The position numbers and the translations under genes were made by a program. A stretch of 64,000 nucleotides of DNA from Sanguibacter keddieii (GTDB lineage: Bacteria; Actinomycetota; Actinomycetes; Actinomycetales; Actinomycetaceae), in assembly GCF_001064145.1 (NCBI RefSeq), contig NZ_JVOJ01000012.1, positions 1-64,000 of the forward strand, in the 5' to 3' direction. The notes beneath the pieces were generated by a model, which saw only the letters and a program-made list of their open reading frames with translations, was not told where the DNA came from and did no database searches. Position 1 is the first letter of the stretch, and each line of letters opens with the position of its first letter. This document shows positions 1-9,216 of this stretch, one piece after another.

Positions 1-369
1 GAGCTTGTCCATACGGCGCGTGGATACTCCTGCCAGGTAGCAGTCAGCGACCACTGTGATCAAGGCGCTTTCGGAGCGTTTGCGGCGTTGAAGCAACCAC
101 TCTGGAAAATAGGTTCCTGAGCGCAGCTTGGGGATCGCCACGTCAATGGTGCCGACCCTGGTGTCCAGGGGCCGGTAGCGATACCCATTGCGCCTGGCCT
201 GACGCTGCGGGTCTTGTTGGCCCCACTGGGCCCCGCACACGGTGTCAGCGTCCGCTGATAACAACGCGTTAATCACGTGCTGGAGCAAGGAACGCATCAA
301 ATCCGGGGATGCCTGGGACAACGCCTCGCCAAGCAGGCCAGCAGGGTCGATAATATGAGGAGCGGTCAT
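1..369 (-). CDS. IS256-family transposase, N-terminal part (cut by window edge)
   Basis: The minus strand reads 123 uninterrupted codons from an ATG at 369 to the window edge, so only the N-terminal third is visible. The sequence has the look of IS256/Mutator-type transposases: a helical start (MTAPHIIDPAGLLGEAL), then NGYRYRPLDTRVGTIDV followed by AIPKLRSGTYFPEWL, and GVSTRRMDKL at the edge. This family cuts and pastes its own element using a DDE catalytic centre that would lie outside the window. The gene starts about 120 bases from the presumed element end. I cannot say whether the whole gene is intact. Confidence 0.85.
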   Translation of the reverse strand, partial: MTAPHIIDPAGLLGEALSQASPDLMRSLLQHVINALLSADADTVCGAQWGQQDPQRQARRNGYRYRPLDTRVGTIDVAIPKLRSGTYFPEWLLQRRKRSESALITVVADCYLAGVSTRRMDKL

Positions 370-491
370 CGTTGTGCCTCCAAATCATTTCGAGTCAGAA
401 GTAGAGAGCTTTCTCGAAGGATCACACGGTGACCGCACCCATATCAAACGGGCCGACCACCACACGGTTACACCACTATGCGGGACACTAC
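1..491. mobile_element. Right-hand part of an IS256-type insertion sequence
   Basis: The transposase start at 369 is followed by a non-coding margin of about 120 bases. On the minus strand a terminal-repeat-like sequence, GTAGTGTCCCGCATAGTGG, occupies 491-473. Elements of this family end in inverted repeats shortly before the transposase start. The other end and any target duplication are outside the window, so the outer boundary near 491 is an inference. Confidence 0.5.
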
Positions 492-1025
492 TCGCCCTGC
501 GTGGTCTGATGGTGGGCGTGAGCGCGAAAAAGTTCGCCCTGCACGCTCAAAACACCCCAAAATCGGCGTTTTTACGCTTGCTGGGAGAACTTATTCGCGG
601 AAGATCCGCTGGAGGGGCCGTACTGGGTGAACTTTTTCGCGGAAACGCGACTGGAGAGGCTGTGCTGGGCGAACTTTTCGCGGAAATGTCGCTGGAGGGG
701 CCGTGTTGGGCGAGTTTTTTCGCGGACCGGCACTCGTGGGATCCCACGGGGCGAGTTGTGTTGTGCCGCGATCCTGCCAGCTGGGCCCGCCCAGCTGGCA
801 GTGTTAACCCTTCGATACGCAGCTACACCCGCCTAGCGGAAGCTGGGCACGGCCGCCCCACACGACCCCAGCAACCCTCCCCGCAACGCAAAGCGTTGAC
901 AAAGGGAAAGCGCCTTCTGGTCAAGGCCGTGACAAGCCTTGATAATGGGAGGAAATGGCGCGTTTATGCCGGTCGCACGTTAGAATTATTGCGCTGACCA
1001 CACCACGTTCAACGGAGGGAATAAG
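492..1025. other. Gene-free stretch upstream of sucC (repeat array, palindromes, promoter-like box)
   Basis: No convincing gene is seen in these 534 bases. They hold an inverted single motif (521-538), a 42-bp tandem array (581-729), a 14-bp perfect palindrome CGTGGGATCCCACG (735-748), and a 12-bp stem TGCCAGCTGGGC with a 2-base loop (775-800). A -10-like GATAAT at 941-946 has only a weak -35 partner and may serve sucC. An ATG at 955 has a strong GGAGGAA ahead of it, but its frame runs out of phase into sucC, so I do not call it a gene. Confidence 0.5.
581..729. repeat. 42-bp tandem repeat, about 3.5 copies
   Basis: Units begin at 581, 623, 665 and 706. Each opens with a variant of CTGGGYGAACTTTTTCGCGG and continues with an A-rich step and CTGGAGGGGCCGT. 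The third unit lacks one T, so it is 41 bases long and any shared reading frame breaks. An inverted copy of the opening motif (GCGCGAAAAAGTTCGCCC) lies at 521-538. The spacers repeat as well as the motif, which indicates tandem duplication rather than a CRISPR-like array. Confidence 0.75.
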
Positions 1026-2213
1026 GTGGATCTCTACGAGTACCAGGCCCGGCAGATGTTCAAGGAGCACGGCGTGCCCGTGCTCGACTATCGCCTGGCG
1101 TCAACCCCCGAAGATGCGCGCGAGGGTGCGCGCGAGCTCCTCGCGGACGGTGCGTCGCTGCTGGTCGTCAAGGCGCAGGTGAAGACCGGCGGCCGCGGCA
1201 AGGCCGGCGGCGTCAAGCTCGCCCACACCGCCGACGAGGCCTACGAGAAAGCTGAGGCCATCCTCGGCCTCGACATCAAGGGCCACATCGTCAAGAAGGT
1301 CATGATCGCGTCCGGCGCGGACATTGCCGCCGAATACTACTTCTCGATCCTGCTGGACCGCTCGAACCGACGCCACCTGGCGATGTGCTCGCGCGAAGGC
1401 GGCATGGACATCGAAACCCTCGCGAAGGAACGCCCCGAGGCCCTGGCTCGCGTCCCTCTCGACCCCACCGTCGGCATTGATGCAGAGGTTGCCCGCCACA
1501 TCGCCAAGGAAGCGGGCTTCGACGAGGAAACGGCGCAGGCTATCGCCCCTGTCCTCGAAACCCTGTGGACCGTCTACCGCGATGAGGACGCTACCCTGGT
1601 CGAGGTTAATCCGCTGGTCTCCAGCCCTGACGGCTCCGTGTGGGCCGTGGACGGCAAGGTGACCCTCGACGACAACGCGCGCTTCCGTCACCCCGGCCAC
1701 GCTGAGCTGGTGGACGTGGCCGCGCAGGATCCGCGCGAGGCCGCAGCGAAGGCAGCCGGACTCAACTACGTGCGTCTGGAGGGGCAGGTCGGCATCATCG
1801 GTAACGGCGCGGGGCTGGTCATGTCGACCCTCGACGTGGTTGCGATGGCCGGCGAGGAGTTCGGCGGCATGAAGCCCGCTAACTTCCTCGACATCGGCGG
1901 CGGCGCCTCGGCCGAGGTCATGGCCAAGGGCCTGGACATCATCCTCGGCGACGACCAGGTGCGCTCCGTGTTCGTCAACGTCTTCGGTGGAATCACCGCC
2001 TGCGACCAGGTCGCCCGAGGCATTATCGGCGCGCTCGAGACGCTGGGCGACGCGGCCTCGAAGCCGCTCGTCGTGCGCCTTGACGGCAACAAGGTCGAGG
2101 AGGGCCGCGCGATCCTCGAGCAGGCTGCGCACCCGCTCGTCCACATGGAAGAAACGATGGACGGCGCGGCCAGGCGTGCAGCCGAGCTCGCAGCACAGGC
2201 CTCGTCGAAGTAA
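1026..2213 (+). CDS. sucC: Succinate-CoA ligase (ADP-forming) subunit beta
   Basis: SucC forms the beta subunit of the TCA-cycle enzyme that converts succinyl-CoA to succinate with nucleotide triphosphate formation. The 395-residue length fits the family. The N-terminal ATP-grasp domain opens with [16 protein letters not shown] and contains [19 protein letters not shown]. The C-terminal CoA-ligase domain has [26 protein letters not shown] and [14 protein letters not shown]. The start is a GTG at 1026 preceded by GGAGGG at a good distance. sucD follows 26 bases downstream, so the two form an operon. Confidence 0.97.
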   Translation: MDLYEYQARQMFKEHGVPVLDYRLASTPEDAREGARELLADGASLLVVKAQVKTGGRGKAGGVKLAHTADEAYEKAEAILGLDIKGHIVKKVMIASGADIAAEYYFSILLDRSNRRHLAMCSREGGMDIETLAKERPEALARVPLDPTVGIDAEVARHIAKEAGFDEETAQAIAPVLETLWTVYRDEDATLVEVNPLVSSPDGSVWAVDGKVTLDDNARFRHPGHAELVDVAAQDPREAAAKAAGLNYVRLEGQVGIIGNGAGLVMSTLDVVAMAGEEFGGMKPANFLDIGGGASAEVMAKGLDIILGDDQVRSVFVNVFGGITACDQVARGIIGALETLGDAASKPLVVRLDGNKVEEGRAILEQAAHPLVHMEETMDGAARRAAELAAQASSK

Positions 2214-2239
2214 CGACCCGAGAACCGCAGGAGAACACC

Positions 2240-3160
2240 ATGACTATCTTCGTCAACTCTGACACCCGGGTCATCGTCCAGGGCATGACCGGTGCCGAGG
2301 GCCGCAAGCACACTCAGCGCATGCTGAGCGCCGGCACGGCCATCGTGGGCGGCACGAACCCGCGCAAGGCCGGCACGACCGTGACCTTCGACGTGCAGGG
2401 CTACGGCCCGGGAGCCGACAAGGTGACCGACGGCCAGGTTGAGGTCCCCGTCTTCGGCACGGTCGCCGAGGCCCGCGAGGCCACCGGCGCGAACGCCTCC
2501 GTCATCTTCGTGCCCCCGGCCTTCGCGAAGGGGGCCGCCCTCGAGGCCATCGAGGCGGGCATCGAGACGATCGTCCTCATTACTGAGGGCATCCCCGTCC
2601 AGGACTCCACGATCGTCGTCGAGCGCGCGCTGGCGGCGGGCGTGCGCCTGATTGGCCCGAACTGCCCCGGCATCATCTCGCCCGGGCAGGCGAATCTGGG
2701 CATCACGCCGGCGGACATTACGGGACCGGGCCGCCTCGGCCTCGTCTCGAAGTCGGGAACGCTGACCTACCAGCTCATGTACGAGCTGCGCGATTTCGGC
2801 TTCACGACGTGCCTGGGCATCGGCGGCGACCCGGTCGTGGGCACCACCCACATCGACGCGCTGGCGGCTTTCGAGGCGGACCCGGACACCGACCTCGTCA
2901 TCATGATCGGCGAGATCGGCGGCGACGCCGAGGAACGCGCGGCCGCGTGGATTCAGGAGAACATGACGAAGCCCGTCGTCGCCTACATCGCGGGCTTCAC
3001 GGCCCCCGAGGGTAAGACCATGGGTCACGCCGGCGCGATCGTGTCGGGCTCGTCCGGCACTGCTGCCGCGAAGGCGGAGGCGCTCGAGGCCGTGGGCGTG
3101 CGCGTGGGTCGCACCCCCTCGCAGACGGCGCAGATCGCTCGAGAGATCCTCTCGCGCTAA
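2240..3160 (+). CDS. sucD: Succinate-CoA ligase subunit alpha
   Basis: SucD is the CoA-binding, phosphohistidine-carrying alpha subunit that pairs with SucC. The 306-residue protein starts [21 protein letters not shown], with its CoA-binding Rossmann domain containing GTNPRKAG. The family motif [11 protein letters not shown] lies near residue 140, and [21 protein letters not shown], near residue 260, holds the active-site histidine. AGGAGAACACC precedes the ATG. A strong terminator-like hairpin lies directly after the stop. Confidence 0.97.
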   Translation: MTIFVNSDTRVIVQGMTGAEGRKHTQRMLSAGTAIVGGTNPRKAGTTVTFDVQGYGPGADKVTDGQVEVPVFGTVAEAREATGANASVIFVPPAFAKGAALEAIEAGIETIVLITEGIPVQDSTIVVERALAAGVRLIGPNCPGIISPGQANLGITPADITGPGRLGLVSKSGTLTYQLMYELRDFGFTTCLGIGGDPVVGTTHIDALAAFEADPDTDLVIMIGEIGGDAEERAAAWIQENMTKPVVAYIAGFTAPEGKTMGHAGAIVSGSSGTAAAKAEALEAVGVRVGRTPSQTAQIAREILSR

Positions 3161-3172
3161 CGTCACAGCAGA

Positions 3173-3217
3173 AATCGGCCCGGGGTCGGCGCGCAGCGTC
3201 GCGGCCCCGGGCCGATT
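3173..3217 (+). terminator. Terminator-like hairpin after sucCD
   Basis: A perfect 13-bp stem AATCGGCCCGGGG (3173-3185) pairs with CCCCGGGCCGATT (3205-3217) around a 19-base loop, starting 12 bases after the sucD stop. It is not followed by a clear T-run. Confidence 0.7.
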
Positions 3218-3233
3218 CTGACACTATGGGCCT

Positions 3234-4751
3234 GTGAGCGAGCGCATCAGAGAAGTACCCAGCCCCCGGCGAACCACGACCACGTACGTGGCGGATCGAG
3301 CGACGATCCGCGTGGCCGTCCCGCAGGGGTGGGCGCGCGGTGTGCTCGCGGGAGTTGAGGCGGCCTTTGCGGGCTGGGGTCTGATCACGGTGTTCACGAT
3401 GATCGCCTACCTGACGCTGCGCTCGAACTCGTGGATGAATGACACGACGCCGCGCGACGCGCTCGGCCTGGGTGGCGACCTGTGGGCCGCCGTCATTGGT
3501 GGCACGTCGGTCGTGGGGGAGGTGCACTATCGTGCGATCCCGACGCTGATGGGCGCGCTGCTGATCGTGCTGGTGCGGATTCTGCTGCGCACGACGGCGG
3601 GTTATCCGCGCAGCGCCGCGCTGTTTGCCGTGCCTGGCTTCCTGTTGACCTCGTGGCTCCTGGCGGGGGCCTCGGGGATTCATTCGCATTGGTGGACGGG
3701 GACGATCGGCGGCGTGTTGATCCCGTTGATCGGCTCGGTCTGGTTCGTCGCCTCGGGCTATTCGCGTGACCACGAGGCACCGTCGATGCAGCACTGGATT
3801 TCGGGTGGCCTGAAGCTGGGTGGCCTGTCAGTGGTGGTGCTCGTGGCAGCGTCGTTCGTGGCCTCGGTCATCGCGCTCGTCGCGGGGTGGAGCCGTATGG
3901 TGGGTATTCAGGAGCTTCTGGGTGCTTCGTCGGCCGCGGACACGTCGTTCATCGTCGGTGGGCAGGCGCTGTTTGCGCCGACGGTCATGGCGTGGGTGGC
4001 CTCATGGTGGTCGGGCGCGGGCTTCCTGACGGCGACGGATTCGTTGCATTCTCCGGCGGTGGCGGGTATGGGGCCGATTCCGCCGATCCCGCTCCTGGGT
4101 GCTGTCCCGGAGAGCGCTCCGGGCCTGTGGGTGATTCTCGCGCCGATTGTGCTGGGCGTTGGCCTCGGCGTCGTCGCGGCTCGTTCGTTCCGTCGTGAGC
4201 ACCTGCTGCACCAGAGCGCTCAGGGTGTGCTGGCCTCGGTGATCATGGCGTCGGTGACGGCCCTGTGGATGTGGAGCGCGACGATGAGCCTGGGCTCGGT
4301 GCGCTTGGCCTCGATGGGGCCGCGCGTGGGGTGGGCGACGCTCGCCCTCGTGCTCGAGATCGCCCTGCCCGCGCTGATCATCGCCCTGGCGACCCACCCG
4401 ACGACGCGTGCCCTCCTCGGAGAGGGGGCCGGCCGCGTGCGCAATGAGGGCGAGGCCCTGCGCCGCCGCGCCGCCGAGCGAGCCTCCCGCGTGGGGACCA
4501 CTGCCTCGAAGACGGACGAGGCCTGGGCTGAGGCGTCCGACCCCGCTGAGGTGGGCGACGCGGACGCGGAGACCGACGAGGCTGGGGCTGAGGATCTCGA
4601 AGCGGGTGCCGACGCGGGAGAAGCGGACGAGACGCACGAGGAGACCGGCGAAACCGGTGCCGACGAGGCAGGGGACAGCGAAGTGAGCCGGGCCGAGGGT
4701 GACGCGGAAGACCCCGAAACGAAGGCGACGAGGCGCGAGGGCCTGAACTAG
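3234..4751 (+). CDS. PerM-like polytopic membrane protein (DUF6350 type)
   Basis: This 505-residue protein has about nine to ten hydrophobic segments between residues 30 and 390, then a long, highly acidic tail (residues about 420-505) rich in Glu, Asp and Ala. Its place between sucCD and purH matches the mycobacterial PerM locus, and the layout resembles the actinobacterial DUF6350 family, which is linked to cell division in mycobacteria. The start is a GTG at 3234. The purN gene often found between this gene and purH is absent here. Function is inferred from synteny and topology, not from catalytic motifs. Confidence 0.7.
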   Translation: MSERIREVPSPRRTTTTYVADRATIRVAVPQGWARGVLAGVEAAFAGWGLITVFTMIAYLTLRSNSWMNDTTPRDALGLGGDLWAAVIGGTSVVGEVHYRAIPTLMGALLIVLVRILLRTTAGYPRSAALFAVPGFLLTSWLLAGASGIHSHWWTGTIGGVLIPLIGSVWFVASGYSRDHEAPSMQHWISGGLKLGGLSVVVLVAASFVASVIALVAGWSRMVGIQELLGASSAADTSFIVGGQALFAPTVMAWVASWWSGAGFLTATDSLHSPAVAGMGPIPPIPLLGAVPESAPGLWVILAPIVLGVGLGVVAARSFRREHLLHQSAQGVLASVIMASVTALWMWSATMSLGSVRLASMGPRVGWATLALVLEIALPALIIALATHPTTRALLGEGAGRVRNEGEALRRRAAERASRVGTTASKTDEAWAEASDPAEVGDADAETDEAGAEDLEAGADAGEADETHEETGETGADEAGDSEVSRAEGDAEDPETKATRREGLN

Positions 4752-4752
4752 A

Positions 4753-4835
4753 CTGGGAGTTGCCGCGACTGGCGAGGGTGGATCACCACCGGGGAGCGGC
4801 CGCACTTCCCGCGAGGCGTCGCCCGCCTGGGCGCC
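4753..4835 (+). ncRNA. ZTP (ZMP) riboswitch, pfl motif, upstream of purH
   Basis: The leader holds the conserved parts of the pfl/ZTP aptamer in order. These are GGGAGT, then CGCGACTGGCG (about 4764-4774), a small hairpin with GGTGGATCACCACCGGGGAGC (4777-4797 region), and the terminal CCGCCTGGGC (4823-4832), which forms the pseudoknot side. This aptamer senses the AICAR derivatives ZMP/ZTP, which build up when 10-formyl-THF is short, and it commonly controls purH and folate genes. It lies 28 bases before the purH start and just behind the PerM-like gene. AACCTGGAGGA follows as the ribosome-binding region. Confidence 0.9.
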
Positions 4836-4862
4836 TGGGTTTGGTCTCAACCTGGAGGAACT

Positions 4863-6704
4863 ATGTCCGTCTCCCTGGACAACCTGGAACCCATCGACGT
4901 GCGCCCCATTAAGCGGGCCCTGATCTCTGTGTACGACAAGACGGGGTTGGCGGATCTCGCTCGCGCGCTTGGCGAGGCCGGCGTGGAGATCGTCTCCACC
5001 GGCTCCACGGCCGCCCGCATCGCGGACGCTGGCGTGGCCGTCACCCCGGTCGACGACGTGACCGGTTTCCCGGAGGTGCTCGAGGGGCGCGTGAAGACTC
5101 TGCACCCCTTCATTCATTCCGGCATTCTGGCCGATCAGCGTAAGGCCGCGCACCGCGAGCAGATCGCCCAGCTGGGCATCAAGGCCTTCGACCTGGTCGT
5201 GTGCAACCTGTACCCCTTCCAGGAGACGGTTGCGTCGGGTGCGTCCTTCGATGAGTGCGTCGAGCAGATTGACATCGGCGGCCCGTCCATGGTGCGCGCG
5301 GCGGCGAAGAATCATCCGTCGGTCGCCGTCGTGACCTCCCCCGAGCGTTACGCGGATGTGGCCGAGGCGGTGGCGGGGGAGGGCTTCACCCTCGAGCAGC
5401 GTCGCGTGCTGGCCGCCGAGGCTTTCGCGCACACCGCGACCTACGACCTGGCGATCGCCGGCTGGCTGGCTGACGAGCTGGATCTTGAGGACGTGCGCGA
5501 AACCCTCGACGAGGCCGCCGAGACTCACCTGGATGCCTCCGACGCGGCGTTCTTGGAGTCCCTGGGCTACCAGGCCGAGGAAGACTACGTGGTGGAGGTC
5601 CCCGAGGAGGAGGGGCAGGCCTCGGGCATGCCCGTGTTTGTCGCCGACGCGTTCGAGCGCGTGGAGTCGCTGCGCTACGGCGAGAATCCGCACCAGGGCG
5701 CGGCCGTGTACCGTGAGATCGACGAGTCCTTCGAGGACGAGGAGGCCGACGACGAGGCGCTGGCTCCGGGCATCGCGAACGCGCGCCAGCTGCACGGCAA
5801 GGCCATGAGCTACAACAACTACACGGACGGCGACGCCGCCCTGCGCGCCGCCTACGACCATGAGCGTCCCTGCGTCGCGATCATCAAGCACGCGAACCCC
5901 TGCGGCATCGCGGTGGCCGATGATGTGGCCGAGGCGCACCGCCTCGCGCACGCCTGCGACCCCGTGTCGGCGTTTGGCGGCGTGATCGCTGTGAACCGCC
6001 CGGTGAGCGTGGAGCTGGCTCGCCAGATCGTCCCGATCTTCACCGAGGTCGTGCTGGCCCCCGACTACGAGGAGGGCGCGCTCGAGGTGTTGAGCGCGAA
6101 GAAGAACCTGCGCGTCCTGCAGGTCGAGCCCCCGGCTCGCGGCTCGTACGAGTTCAAGCAGATCAGCGGCGGCCTGCTGGTCCAGGAGCGTGACGACATC
6201 GACGCGCCCGGCGACTCGCCGGAGAACTGGACGCTCGCGGCCGGCGCTCCCGCCGACGAGGCGACGCTGGCGGACCTGGAGTTTGCGTGGCGCACGGTTC
6301 GCGCGGTCCGTTCGAATGCGATCCTGCTGGTCAAGGACGGTGCCTCGGTGGGTGTCGGTATGGGCCAGGTGAACCGCGTGGACTCGTGCAAGCTGGCGGT
6401 CGAGCGTGCGAACACGCTGGGCTCGCGTTCGACGGGTGACGCGGCGGCGTCCAACGTGGACAGTGCGGGTGGCGCTCGCGCGTCCGAGGTTGTGGCCGAG
6501 GCTCCCGAGCAGCGTTCCATTGGGGCGGTCGCCGCGTCGGATGCGTTCTTCCCCTTCGCGGACGGACTGCAGGTGCTCATCGACGCGGGCGTGAAGGCGG
6601 TTGTCCAGCCCGGTGGTTCCGTGCGTGACCAGGAGTCGATTGATGCGGCGAACGCTGCGGGCATCACGATGTACCTGACGGGTACGCGCCACTTCGCGCA
6701 CTGA
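4863..6704 (+). CDS. purH: Bifunctional AICAR formyltransferase / IMP cyclohydrolase
   Basis: PurH performs the last two steps of IMP synthesis. The N-terminal MGS-like cyclohydrolase domain carries [21 protein letters not shown] and [15 protein letters not shown]. The transformylase domain carries [52 protein letters not shown] and the C-terminal [12 protein letters not shown] and TGTRHFAH. At 613 residues it is about 80 longer than typical PurH. Extra acidic stretches lie near residues 245-260 and 285-300, and an Ala/Ser-rich insert of roughly 35-40 residues lies near 515-550. The ATG at 4863 follows CTGGAGGAACT. It is controlled by the ZTP riboswitch. Confidence 0.97.
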   Translation: MSVSLDNLEPIDVRPIKRALISVYDKTGLADLARALGEAGVEIVSTGSTAARIADAGVAVTPVDDVTGFPEVLEGRVKTLHPFIHSGILADQRKAAHREQIAQLGIKAFDLVVCNLYPFQETVASGASFDECVEQIDIGGPSMVRAAAKNHPSVAVVTSPERYADVAEAVAGEGFTLEQRRVLAAEAFAHTATYDLAIAGWLADELDLEDVRETLDEAAETHLDASDAAFLESLGYQAEEDYVVEVPEEEGQASGMPVFVADAFERVESLRYGENPHQGAAVYREIDESFEDEEADDEALAPGIANARQLHGKAMSYNNYTDGDAALRAAYDHERPCVAIIKHANPCGIAVADDVAEAHRLAHACDPVSAFGGVIAVNRPVSVELARQIVPIFTEVVLAPDYEEGALEVLSAKKNLRVLQVEPPARGSYEFKQISGGLLVQERDDIDAPGDSPENWTLAAGAPADEATLADLEFAWRTVRAVRSNAILLVKDGASVGVGMGQVNRVDSCKLAVERANTLGSRSTGDAAASNVDSAGGARASEVVAEAPEQRSIGAVAASDAFFPFADGLQVLIDAGVKAVVQPGGSVRDQESIDAANAAGITMYLTGTRHFAH

Positions 6705-6724
6705 TCATCCCTGCTGAAGGGTTC

Positions 6725-6759
6725 CAGGGGGCGAGCGCCGGTGTGGCGCTCGCCCCCTG
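6725..6759 (+). terminator. Terminator-like hairpin after purH
   Basis: A perfect 15-bp stem CAGGGGGCGAGCGCC (6725-6739) pairs with GGCGCTCGCCCCCTG (6745-6759) around a 5-base loop, 20 bases after the purH stop. A weak GATTTG run follows. Confidence 0.85.
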
Positions 6760-6777
6760 AGATTTGCCTCCGTGTGC

Positions 6778-6822
6778 TTGACAGGGGAGTGGCGGGCAGC
6801 ATATCGTTCAATTGTTGAACGA
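6778..6822 (+). promoter_or_regulatory. bioY promoter with palindromic operator
   Basis: A perfect -35 TTGACA lies at 6778-6783, with a weak -10 (TATCGT) at 6803-6808. A perfect inverted repeat, TCGTTCAA-TTG-TTGAACGA, occupies 6804-6822 and overlaps the -10, the expected geometry for a repressor site. It does not look like the classical BirA box. It shares a TGAAC half-site with the BioQ (TetR-type) operators of corynebacteria, but the match is partial. Confidence 0.6.
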
Positions 6823-6852
6823 AAGGCTGTTAGCCCTGTTGAAAGGTGCCTT

Positions 6853-7437
6853 ATGACGACTCTGACCGCTTCCCCCGTCGCTGCGCGCGAAAACCGCGTT
6901 CTCGCCGACCGTCTCGGTGGCACGATCGTTCGTGAGATCGCCCTGATCGCCGCCGGAACGGTCGTCATGATCGTGCTGGCCCGCATCTCGATCCCGCTGC
7001 CCTTCACGCCCGTGCCCGTCTCCTTGGGTACCCTCGGTGCGCTGTCGGTTGGCACGACCCTGGGAGCCCGCCGAGGTCTCGCCTCCGTCGCGACGTACGC
7101 GATTCTCGGCGTCGCCGGAGCGCCCGTCTTCACCGGCACGAACGTCGGCTGGGCCTTCGCCTCCTTCGGCTACATCCTCGGCTACCTCCTCGTCGCCGCG
7201 ATCGCCGGTCTGGCCGCTCAGCGCGGCGCTGACCGTCGCGTCCTCACCATGGCGCCGACCGCCGTCGTGTCCATCTTCTCCGTGTACATCGCGGGCCTGG
7301 CCTGGATGATCCCCTTCGCCCACATGACCCTCGAGCAGGGCCTGATGAAGGGCTTCGTTCCCTTCATTATCGGCGACCTGCTGAAGGCTGCCGTGGCCAC
7401 CGGCGCGTTCCCGGTGCTGCGCTCCATCTTCCGCTGA
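6853..7437 (+). CDS. bioY: Biotin transporter BioY (ECF S component)
   Basis: This 194-residue membrane protein has six hydrophobic segments and the BioY signature region PFTPVPVSLGTLGALSVGTTLGARRG, written here as PFTPVPVSLGTLG followed by ALSVGTTLGARRG, plus GWAFASFGYILGYL. It binds biotin as the substrate-specific S component of an ECF transporter. No BioM or BioN partner lies next to it, so it may work alone or with a shared ECF module. The ATG at 6853 with GAAAGGTG ahead is chosen over an upstream in-frame start at 6772 that would sit inside the promoter and operator. Confidence 0.93.
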   Translation: MTTLTASPVAARENRVLADRLGGTIVREIALIAAGTVVMIVLARISIPLPFTPVPVSLGTLGALSVGTTLGARRGLASVATYAILGVAGAPVFTGTNVGWAFASFGYILGYLLVAAIAGLAAQRGADRRVLTMAPTAVVSIFSVYIAGLAWMIPFAHMTLEQGLMKGFVPFIIGDLLKAAVATGAFPVLRSIFR

Positions 7438-7572
7438 GCCGCGCGCTCCAGCGCAACGCGAGTCGGCCTCGTCCCCTCCCGGGGGCGGGGCCGCCCCGTA
7501 TCCGGCGTGCGCAGTGGTGACATGCGTAATGGAGCGCGACGGGGCGGGGCGTCCGCGGGTACCATTGGCAAG

Positions 7573-9144
7573 GTGAACGCTTCTGACATGCACCCCGTCC
7601 TCGTCGTCGACTTCGGCGCGCAGTATGCCCAGCTGATCGCCCGCCGCGTGCGTGAGGCTAACGTCTACTCCGAGATCGTCCCCCACACCATGAGCGTGGC
7701 AGACATGCTCGCCAAGGAGCCGGCCGCCATCATCCTGTCCGGCGGCCCGTCCTCCGTGTACGAGGAGGGCGCACCCTCCGTCGATCCCGCGATCTTCGAG
7801 GCCGGCGTGCCCGTCCTGGGTATCTGCTACGGATTCCAGACCATGGCCCACGCCCTCGGCGGCACCGTGGGTCGCACGGGTACCCGCGAGTATGGGCACA
7901 CCGAGGCCACGGTTTCTGCGGGTTCTTGCCTGTTCGATGGCACCCCCGACGATCAGATCGTGTGGATGAGCCACGGCGATGCCGTCCAGGGTGCGCCCGA
8001 GGGCTTCACCGTCACAGCCTCCACCGCCGAGACCCCCGTCGCGGCCTTCGAGTCGCGCGAGCGTCGCCTCTACGGCCTGCAGTGGCACCCCGAGGTGGGC
8101 CACTCCCAGTTCGGCCAGGATGCCCTGAAGAACTTCCTGTACAAGGGTGCGGGGATCACACCCGCGTGGACCGCCGGGTCCATCGTGGACGAGCAGGTCG
8201 AGAAGATCCGTGAGCAGGTCGGTGACGCGCAGGTCATCTGCGCCCTGTCCGGCGGCGTGGACTCCTCCGTGGCTGCGGCCCTCGTGCACAAGGCTGTCGG
8301 CGATCAGCTGACCTGCTTCTTCATCGATCACGGCCTGCTGCGTGCGGGCGAGCGCGAGCAGGTGGAGAACGACTACGCGCGCGGCATGGGCATCCGTGTC
8401 ATCACGTGCGACGAGTCCGAGCGTTTCCTGTCCGCCCTGGCCGGCGTCACCGAGCCCGAGGCGAAGCGTAAGATCATCGGCCGCGAGTTCATCCGTTCCT
8501 TTGAGGCCGCCCAGAAGCAGGTCATCGAAGAGGTCGGCGCCGCCGGCGGCGAGGTGAAGTTCCTCGTCCAGGGAACGCTGTACCCCGACGTCGTCGAGTC
8601 CGGCGGCGGCGAGGGCGCGGCCAACATCAAGAGCCACCACAACGTGGGTGGCCTGCCCGAGGACATGACCTTCGAGCTGGTCGAGCCCCTGCGCACCCTG
8701 TTCAAGGACGAGGTGCGTGCGGTCGGCCGTGAGCTGGGCCTGCCCGACTACCTGGTGAATCGCCAGCCCTTCCCGGGCCCGGGCCTGGGCATCCGCATTA
8801 TTGGCGAGGTCACGCGCGAGCGCCTGGACATCCTGCGCGCTGCTGACCTGATCGCCCGCGAGGAGCTCACGGCGGCCGGCCTGGATCAGGAGATCTGGCA
8901 GTGCCCGGTCGTTCTGCTCGCCGACGTTCGTTCCGTGGGGGTCCAGGGGGATGGCCGTACCTACGGTCACCCGATCGTGCTGCGCCCCGTGTCCTCCGAG
9001 GACGCGATGACAGCCGACTGGACGCGCCTGCCCTACGACGTCCTGGCCCGCATCTCCACGCGCATCACCAACTCGGTGCCCGAGGTCAACCGCGTCGTCC
9101 TCGACGTGACCTCCAAGCCCCCGGCCACCATCGAGTGGGAGTGA
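7573..9144 (+). CDS. guaA: GMP synthase (glutamine-hydrolysing)
   Basis: GuaA aminates XMP to GMP. The N-terminal class I glutaminase domain has [18 protein letters not shown], the nucleophile loop VLGICYGFQ and the catalytic His in [10 protein letters not shown]. The ATP-pyrophosphatase domain has the P-loop [14 protein letters not shown] and FIDHGLLR. The C-terminal dimerisation domain ends in [15 protein letters not shown]. From the GTG at 7573 the protein is 523 residues, the usual size; an ATG at 7588 would give 518. The further upstream in-frame start at 7507 is rejected as too long. A hairpin terminator follows. Confidence 0.97.
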   Translation: MNASDMHPVLVVDFGAQYAQLIARRVREANVYSEIVPHTMSVADMLAKEPAAIILSGGPSSVYEEGAPSVDPAIFEAGVPVLGICYGFQTMAHALGGTVGRTGTREYGHTEATVSAGSCLFDGTPDDQIVWMSHGDAVQGAPEGFTVTASTAETPVAAFESRERRLYGLQWHPEVGHSQFGQDALKNFLYKGAGITPAWTAGSIVDEQVEKIREQVGDAQVICALSGGVDSSVAAALVHKAVGDQLTCFFIDHGLLRAGEREQVENDYARGMGIRVITCDESERFLSALAGVTEPEAKRKIIGREFIRSFEAAQKQVIEEVGAAGGEVKFLVQGTLYPDVVESGGGEGAANIKSHHNVGGLPEDMTFELVEPLRTLFKDEVRAVGRELGLPDYLVNRQPFPGPGLGIRIIGEVTRERLDILRAADLIAREELTAAGLDQEIWQCPVVLLADVRSVGVQGDGRTYGHPIVLRPVSSEDAMTADWTRLPYDVLARISTRITNSVPEVNRVVLDVTSKPPATIEWE

Positions 9145-9175
9145 CGCTGCGCGCCCTGTAGCTGAGAACTGAGCC

Positions 9176-9209
9176 CCGGTCTCGTCCCTGAATCGTGGGA
9201 CGAGGCCGG
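9176..9209 (+). terminator. Terminator hairpin after guaA (GGCCTCGTCC-type stem)
   Basis: CCGGTCTCGTCCC (9176-9188) pairs with GGGACGAGGCCGG (9197-9209) with one wobble, and TGTTTCGTTAT follows. It belongs to the recurrent GGCCTCGTCC stem family described in the findings. Confidence 0.8.
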
Positions 9210-9216
9210 TGTTTCG

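Noticed and set aside
581..729. CRISPR array
   Set aside because: The intervals between the core motifs are themselves repeated, so this is a plain tandem repeat.
374..997. A 207-codon frame through the repeat region upstream of sucC
   Set aside because: It crosses the IS end, the 42-bp array and two palindromes; the one-base change in the third repeat unit shows that no frame is preserved.
4002..6701. An 899-codon minus-strand frame opposite purH and the PerM-like gene
   Set aside because: It is a mirror of codon bias (Arg/Val/Leu/His-rich) with no domain; both sense genes are well supported.
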